18,220 nt of DNA from Candidatus Merdimorpha stercoravium (GTDB lineage Bacteria > Bacteroidota > Bacteroidia > Flavobacteriales > UBA1820), in NCBI GenBank assembly GCA_018715295.1, contig DVLY01000058.1:1-18220 (forward strand), written 5' to 3'. Positions within the stretch are counted from its first letter, which is position 1. Every line of letters starts with the position of its first letter. Both the position numbers and the translations under genes were made by a program. Shown here in pieces: positions 14,687-18,220 of the stretch. The notes under the pieces are model-generated. The model was not told the origin of the DNA. It searched no databases and was given only the letters and a program-made list of their open reading frames with translations.

Positions 14687-17515
14687 ATGTTATCGGCAGC
14701 TTATCAGAATTTTATCGACGAGGTTAAGAAAACGGTCGATCCCAAGCGCATCTATACCGATCCCCTGCGCACGTTCGCCTATGGGACCGATGCCAGTTTT
14801 TACCGTTTTATCCCCAAGGCAGTCGTACGCACGTTCAACGAGGCCGAGGTGCGCGCCGTGTTGGCTGCTTCGGCCCGTTACAAGGTCCCGGTTACCTTCC
14901 GGGCGGCCGGAACGAGCCTTTCCGGCCAGGCATCTACCGATTCGGTGCTGGTGCTCGCCTCGCAAGGCTGGGAAAAGTACGAGGTGCTCGAAGGCGGGGC
15001 GGTGATCCGCAGCCAGGCCGGTATCGTCGGCGCACGGCTGAACCAGATCCTCAAACCGTTCGGGCGCAAGATCGGCCCCGATCCGGCTTCGGTAGGCTCG
15101 GCGATGATCGGCGGTATCGTGGCCAACAACGCCAGCGGGATGAACGGCACCAACGAAAACTCGTACCGCACCCTGCGTTCCATCCGCATCGTATTGGCCG
15201 ACGGGACGGTGCTGGATACCGGTTCGCACACCTCGCGGGAGGAATTCCTCCATACCCACCGCGATTTTATCGCCCGTATCATCGAATTGCGCGATGCCGT
15301 GCGGGCCAACAAGCCTTTGGCCGAGCGTATCCTCAAGAAATACAGCATCAAGAACACCACCGGGCTGTCCATCGATCCGTTCGTGCATTTCGACGATCCG
15401 TTCGACATCATTACCCACCTGATGGTCGGCTCGGAAGGTACGCTGGCGTTCATCTCCGAAGTGGAGATGGATACCCTGCCTCTGATCCCCTACAAGGCCA
15501 GTGCGATGCTTTATTTTGAAAACATCGCCGATGCTTGCCGGGCTGTGCAGAACCTCAAGCCTCTGCCGGTCGATACGGCCGAGCTGCTCGACCGCGGCGC
15601 CTTGCATTCGGTGGAGAACAACGAAGGCATTCCCGCCTTCATCAAGGATCTCCCTGAGGGGGCGACGGCTATCCTGTTGGAAACCAAGGCAAGTGACCCG
15701 CAGACCCTGGAGAAGAATATCGCCCGGGTGCGCGAGGCGGTATCCGGTCTGAAGACCTTGTATCCCATCGAGTTTACCACCGATCCTGCGGTGTATTCCA
15801 ATTATTGGCGCATCCGTTCGGGTGTATTCCCGGCTGTGGGAGCGATGCGCCCGGTGGGGACTTCGTGCCTGATCGAAGACATCGTTTTCCCGGTGGAAGT
15901 CCTTCCGCAGGCCGTATCCGAATTGCAGGCCTTGCTGGTGGAACACGGCTACAAGGATGCCGTGATCTACGGACACTCCATCGAGGGCAACTTTCACTTT
16001 ATCCTCAATCAGGATTTTGCCACCGAGAGCGAAGTCAAACGTTTCCAGGGCTTGTTGGATGCCGTGGTGGAATTCGTGGTGGACCGGTACGACGGCTCGC
16101 TCAAGGGCGAGCACGGCACGGGACGGAACATTGCGCCTTTCGTGCGCCACGAATGGGGCGAGGAGGCTTACCAACTGATGCTCGACGTCAAGAAACTGTT
16201 CGACCCCGAAGGTCTCCTGAACCAGGGAGTGATCTTCAACGACGATCCGCTGTGCCACATCAAACACTTGAAAACCCTTACGCAGACCGACCCGAATGTG
16301 GACAAGTGCATCGAGTGCGGTTTTTGCGAAGTGAATTGCCTTACCAACGGCTTTACCCTCTCCGCGCGGCAGCGCACGGTGATCCGTCGTGAAATATCGC
16401 GTTTGAAGCTCACCGGCGAAGACCCTGCCCGGCAGGCGGAACTGGAACGCGCGTACCGCTACCTCGGCAACCAGACCTGTGCCAAGGATGGCTTGTGCGC
16501 CACGTCCTGTCCAGTGAAGATCGACACCGGAAAACTGACGCAGGACCTGCGCCAGGCCGAAGCCTCGAATACCGCCAAGAAGATAGCCCGTTGGACGGCC
16601 GACCATTTCTCGACCGTTACCTCCGGGATGCGGGTTGGGCTCAAGGCTGTAAACGGCGTGCACAGCGTGTTGGGGTCGTCCCTGATGGGGACGCTGGCCC
16701 GGGGCATGCGCAAACTCACTTTCGGGGCGCTTCCCTTGTGGACTCCGGCCATGCCCAAAGGCATCGATAAGCCGGTGCAGCCGCCCGTCGATCCGGCTTG
16801 TCCCGACAAGGTGGTATATTTCCCCAGTTGTATCAACCAGGTGATGGGTGCCGCCAAGGGCGATCCGGATCAGGAACCGCTCCATCAGGTGTTTACCCGC
16901 TTGTTGGCCAAGGCCGGTTACCAGGTGATCTTCCCCAAGAATATGGGACACTTGTGCTGCGGTACGATCTGGGAGAGCAAGGGCTTTATCGAGGAGGCCG
17001 ACCGAAAGACGGCCGAACTCGAGGCAGCTCTCTGGGAGGCTTCCGAAGGCGGGAAATATCCCGTGGTGTGCGACCAGAGCCCCTGTCTGTACCGGATGCT
17101 CAAGAAGATCCGGGGGATGAAGCTCTACGAGCCGGTGGAATTCATCGACCGTTTCCTGATGGACCGTTTGGAATTCACCCGCGTACCCGAGACGGTGGCG
17201 ATCCACATCACTTGCTCGATGACCAAGATGGGCAAGGCCGATGTGCTGCGCCGGGTGGCCGAAACCTGCGCCGAACGGGTGTTCGTTCCCTCGGAAGTGG
17301 GCTGCTGCGGTTTTGCGGGCGACAGGGGATTTACCTATCCGGAGATGAACGCCTTTGCATTGCGCAAACTCCGCCGCCAGATTCAGGACAACGGCATCCG
17401 CCACGGATATTCCAACTCCCGCACCTGCGAGATCGGCTTGAATACCAACAGCGGCATTCCTTACCAGTCGCTGGTCTATTTGGTCGATCGGTGCACACGC
17501 CCCAAGAAAGGCTGA
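14687..17515 (+). CDS. FAD/4Fe-4S oxidoreductase, probable D-lactate dehydrogenase (Dld-II type)
   Basis: The 942-residue protein joins a flavin oxidase half to an iron-sulfur half. Residues about 40-180 form an FAD-binding type 4 domain (PVTFRAAGTSLSGQA at 68-82, GPDPASVGSAMIGGIVANNASG at 130-151). About 265-515 is the FAD oxidase C-terminal domain, with GHSIEGNFHF (429-438) and GEHGTG (474-479). Next come ferredoxin-like cysteines C541, C544, C547 and C551, and C598, C604 and C608 before Pro. Two CCG-type domains close it (C757-C758-G and C873-C874-G). This layout and length match Dld-II D-lactate dehydrogenases such as that of Shewanella, which pass electrons to the membrane quinone pool. 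E. coli YdiJ-type D-2-hydroxyglutarate dehydrogenases share the plan and are the main alternative. Position after murQ and anmK favours D-lactate released by MurQ as substrate (inference). A purine-rich aagggagag precedes the ATG. A terminator follows the stop. Confidence 0.87.
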   Translation: MLSAAYQNFIDEVKKTVDPKRIYTDPLRTFAYGTDASFYRFIPKAVVRTFNEAEVRAVLAASARYKVPVTFRAAGTSLSGQASTDSVLVLASQGWEKYEVLEGGAVIRSQAGIVGARLNQILKPFGRKIGPDPASVGSAMIGGIVANNASGMNGTNENSYRTLRSIRIVLADGTVLDTGSHTSREEFLHTHRDFIARIIELRDAVRANKPLAERILKKYSIKNTTGLSIDPFVHFDDPFDIITHLMVGSEGTLAFISEVEMDTLPLIPYKASAMLYFENIADACRAVQNLKPLPVDTAELLDRGALHSVENNEGIPAFIKDLPEGATAILLETKASDPQTLEKNIARVREAVSGLKTLYPIEFTTDPAVYSNYWRIRSGVFPAVGAMRPVGTSCLIEDIVFPVEVLPQAVSELQALLVEHGYKDAVIYGHSIEGNFHFILNQDFATESEVKRFQGLLDAVVEFVVDRYDGSLKGEHGTGRNIAPFVRHEWGEEAYQLMLDVKKLFDPEGLLNQGVIFNDDPLCHIKHLKTLTQTDPNVDKCIECGFCEVNCLTNGFTLSARQRTVIRREISRLKLTGEDPARQAELERAYRYLGNQTCAKDGLCATSCPVKIDTGKLTQDLRQAEASNTAKKIARWTADHFSTVTSGMRVGLKAVNGVHSVLGSSLMGTLARGMRKLTFGALPLWTPAMPKGIDKPVQPPVDPACPDKVVYFPSCINQVMGAAKGDPDQEPLHQVFTRLLAKAGYQVIFPKNMGHLCCGTIWESKGFIEEADRKTAELEAALWEASEGGKYPVVCDQSPCLYRMLKKIRGMKLYEPVEFIDRFLMDRLEFTRVPETVAIHITCSMTKMGKADVLRRVAETCAERVFVPSEVGCCGFAGDRGFTYPEMNAFALRKLRRQIQDNGIRHGYSNSRTCEIGLNTNSGIPYQSLVYLVDRCTRPKKG

Positions 17516-17537
17516 AGAAGGTTTTATCCTCTTTTTC

Positions 17538-17584
17538 GACAACCCCCGCTTGCGTAGGCTCTACGTAGGCGGGGGTTGTTGTTC
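17538..17584 (+). terminator. Terminator closing the recycling operon
   Basis: CAACCCCCGC (17540-17549) pairs with GCGGGGGTTG (17569-17578). The stem continues inward through CGTA/TACG (17553-17556 and 17562-17565) to a GGCTC loop. The tail TTGTTGTT is U-rich rather than a clean run. It sits 22 bases after the dehydrogenase stop and ends the gene train. Confidence 0.8.
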
Positions 17585-17650
17585 CTGTCGCTGCGTGTTA
17601 AAATGGAGCGATCGGAAAAATTATATTTGAGCGAAAAATACCGCAAAATA

Positions 17651-17682
17651 TTTGCAAAGGATTTTGGTATCCTCTATTTTTG
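17651..17682 (+). promoter_or_regulatory. Near-perfect Bacteroidetes promoter for the DUF6232-like gene
   Basis: TTTG at 17651-17654 stands exactly 20 bases before TATTTTTG at 17675-17682, a full match to the -33 and -7 consensus. The spacer contains the inverted repeat AGGAT (17658-17662) and ATCCT (17669-17673), a possible operator. A second TAnnTTTG box (TATATTTG, 17622-17629) upstream lacks a good -33 partner. Transcription would start near 17689, about 40 bases before the ATG. Confidence 0.75.
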
Positions 17683-17730
17683 CCGTAAGGATAAGCGGAG
17701 GGAAGAGGAAAAATAAAATCGTTTGCAGGT

Positions 17731-18153
17731 ATGGCAGAGGAGGTTTACTACTATCAGCACGGGGTGTGGCTGACCGAGCGGTGGATCCATTACGGGGATA
17801 CGACCCGTGCGGTAGAGAGCATCGTTTCGATAGAGATGTGCGTGCGCGAACCCAAGGACAGAGCGCTTCGGGTGCTGCTGGGAATTGTTCTTTTGATTCT
17901 TCTGATAGGCTGTGTCCCGATGCTGGGGCTTCTGTCGGTGGGGGCATTTTCGCTTTGGAGGCGTTACATGGATTCGGAGAGCCCGAGGGAATACTTCGTT
18001 TTGTTGGGTTTCGAGGGCGGACATCGGGAGTACATTCCGGTGCCTTTTGCCAAGGCGCGCGAGGTGATCGACCTCAAAAAGGCGATCAACCGCGCCCGGC
18101 ACATGTACACGACGACCGAGTATTATAACGAGTGTATGTTCCATCGCGTGTAG
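17731..18153 (+). CDS. Small DUF6232-like membrane protein
   Basis: This 140-residue protein has a soluble start (1-43) with a short beta-strand pattern (YYYQHGVWLTERWIHYGDTTRAVESIVSIEM, residues 6-36 in outline), one hydrophobic hairpin or long membrane segment at about 46-76, and a cytoplasmic-type tail with predicted beta strands (REYFVLLGF, 86-94) and a helix at about 104-124. The layout resembles the DUF6232 family of small bacterial proteins whose role is unknown. The start at 17731 follows a strong promoter. It is transcribed on its own, downstream of the operon terminator, so I see no reason to link it to peptidoglycan recycling. The family call is from general pattern only. Confidence 0.65.
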   Translation: MAEEVYYYQHGVWLTERWIHYGDTTRAVESIVSIEMCVREPKDRALRVLLGIVLLILLIGCVPMLGLLSVGAFSLWRRYMDSESPREYFVLLGFEGGHREYIPVPFAKAREVIDLKKAINRARHMYTTTEYYNECMFHRV

Positions 18154-18163
18154 CGGTGGGAAG

Positions 18164-18183
18164 GGGGACAGGACGGTGTCCCC
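18164..18183. other. Hairpin just after the DUF6232-like gene
   Basis: GGGGACA (18164-18170) and TGTCCCC (18177-18183) are perfect seven-base arms around GGACGG. No T-run follows on either side, so it is not a standard terminator by itself; it may stabilise the message end. Confidence 0.5.
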
Positions 18184-18193
18184 AAGCGCGGGC

Positions 18194-18220
18194 AAAAAAA
18201 GGGCGCAGCCAAAGGCTGCG
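18194..18220 (-). terminator. Terminator-like hairpin at the window edge
   Basis: CGCAGCC (18204-18210) pairs with GGCTGCG (18214-18220) around AAA. Seven A residues at 18194-18200 make a U-tract for minus-strand transcripts, so it probably ends a gene coming from beyond the right edge. Any T-run on the right is outside the window, so it could also serve the DUF6232-like gene. Confidence 0.65.

Noticed and set aside
14690..17542. Open frame of 950 codons on the minus strand opposite the dehydrogenase
   Set aside because: The plus-strand frame holds all flavin and Fe-S motifs; the opposite frame is His/Gly/Arg-rich without motifs and is a shadow.

Overview
The window looks like chromosomal DNA of a GC-rich member of the Bacteroidales; by overall feel Alistipes or a related Rikenellaceae genus fits best (inference, not proven). 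The grounds are promoters of the Bacteroidetes type (TTTG, about 20 bases, then TAnnTTTG), weak or absent Shine-Dalgarno sites, exported proteins whose mature ends begin near 'AQ', and protein families typical of the phylum, such as an exported NagZ fused to a beta-lactamase-like domain. No rRNA, tRNA, CRISPR array, phage or insertion sequence was seen.

Layout. At the left is a minus-strand lipoprotein of the endonuclease/exonuclease/phosphatase family (63-995). A divergent intergenic region follows (996-1349) with a tandem pair of about 86-base repeats, and then a plus-strand SulP anion transporter with a STAS domain (1350-3077). A convergent gap with two strong terminators separates it from the minus-strand NagZ/beta-lactamase-like fusion (3332-6373). 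A 351-base divergent control region leads into one long plus-strand gene train (6725-17515): a BadF/BadG-type amino-sugar kinase, MurQ, a small exported Cys/Arg-rich protein, two tandem GHL10 (DigH-like) glycan hydrolases, an AmpG-type permease, AnmK, and a FAD/Fe-S D-lactate dehydrogenase-type oxidoreductase. A terminator closes the train. A small DUF6232-like membrane protein with its own near-consensus promoter ends the window (17731-18153).

How the genes fit together. The central block reads as a peptidoglycan recycling and salvage locus. Exported hydrolases (the NagZ fusion and two DigH-like enzymes) would trim glycan strands outside the inner membrane. AmpG would import the anhydro-sugars, AnmK would turn anhydro-MurNAc into MurNAc-6-phosphate, and the BadF-type kinase would phosphorylate free GlcNAc and/or MurNAc. 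MurQ would split MurNAc-6-phosphate into GlcNAc-6-phosphate and D-lactate. The last gene, a D-lactate dehydrogenase-type flavoprotein, would oxidise that D-lactate to pyruvate, so the by-product of MurQ appears to be handled inside the same operon. The least understood member is the small exported protein at 8449-8847.
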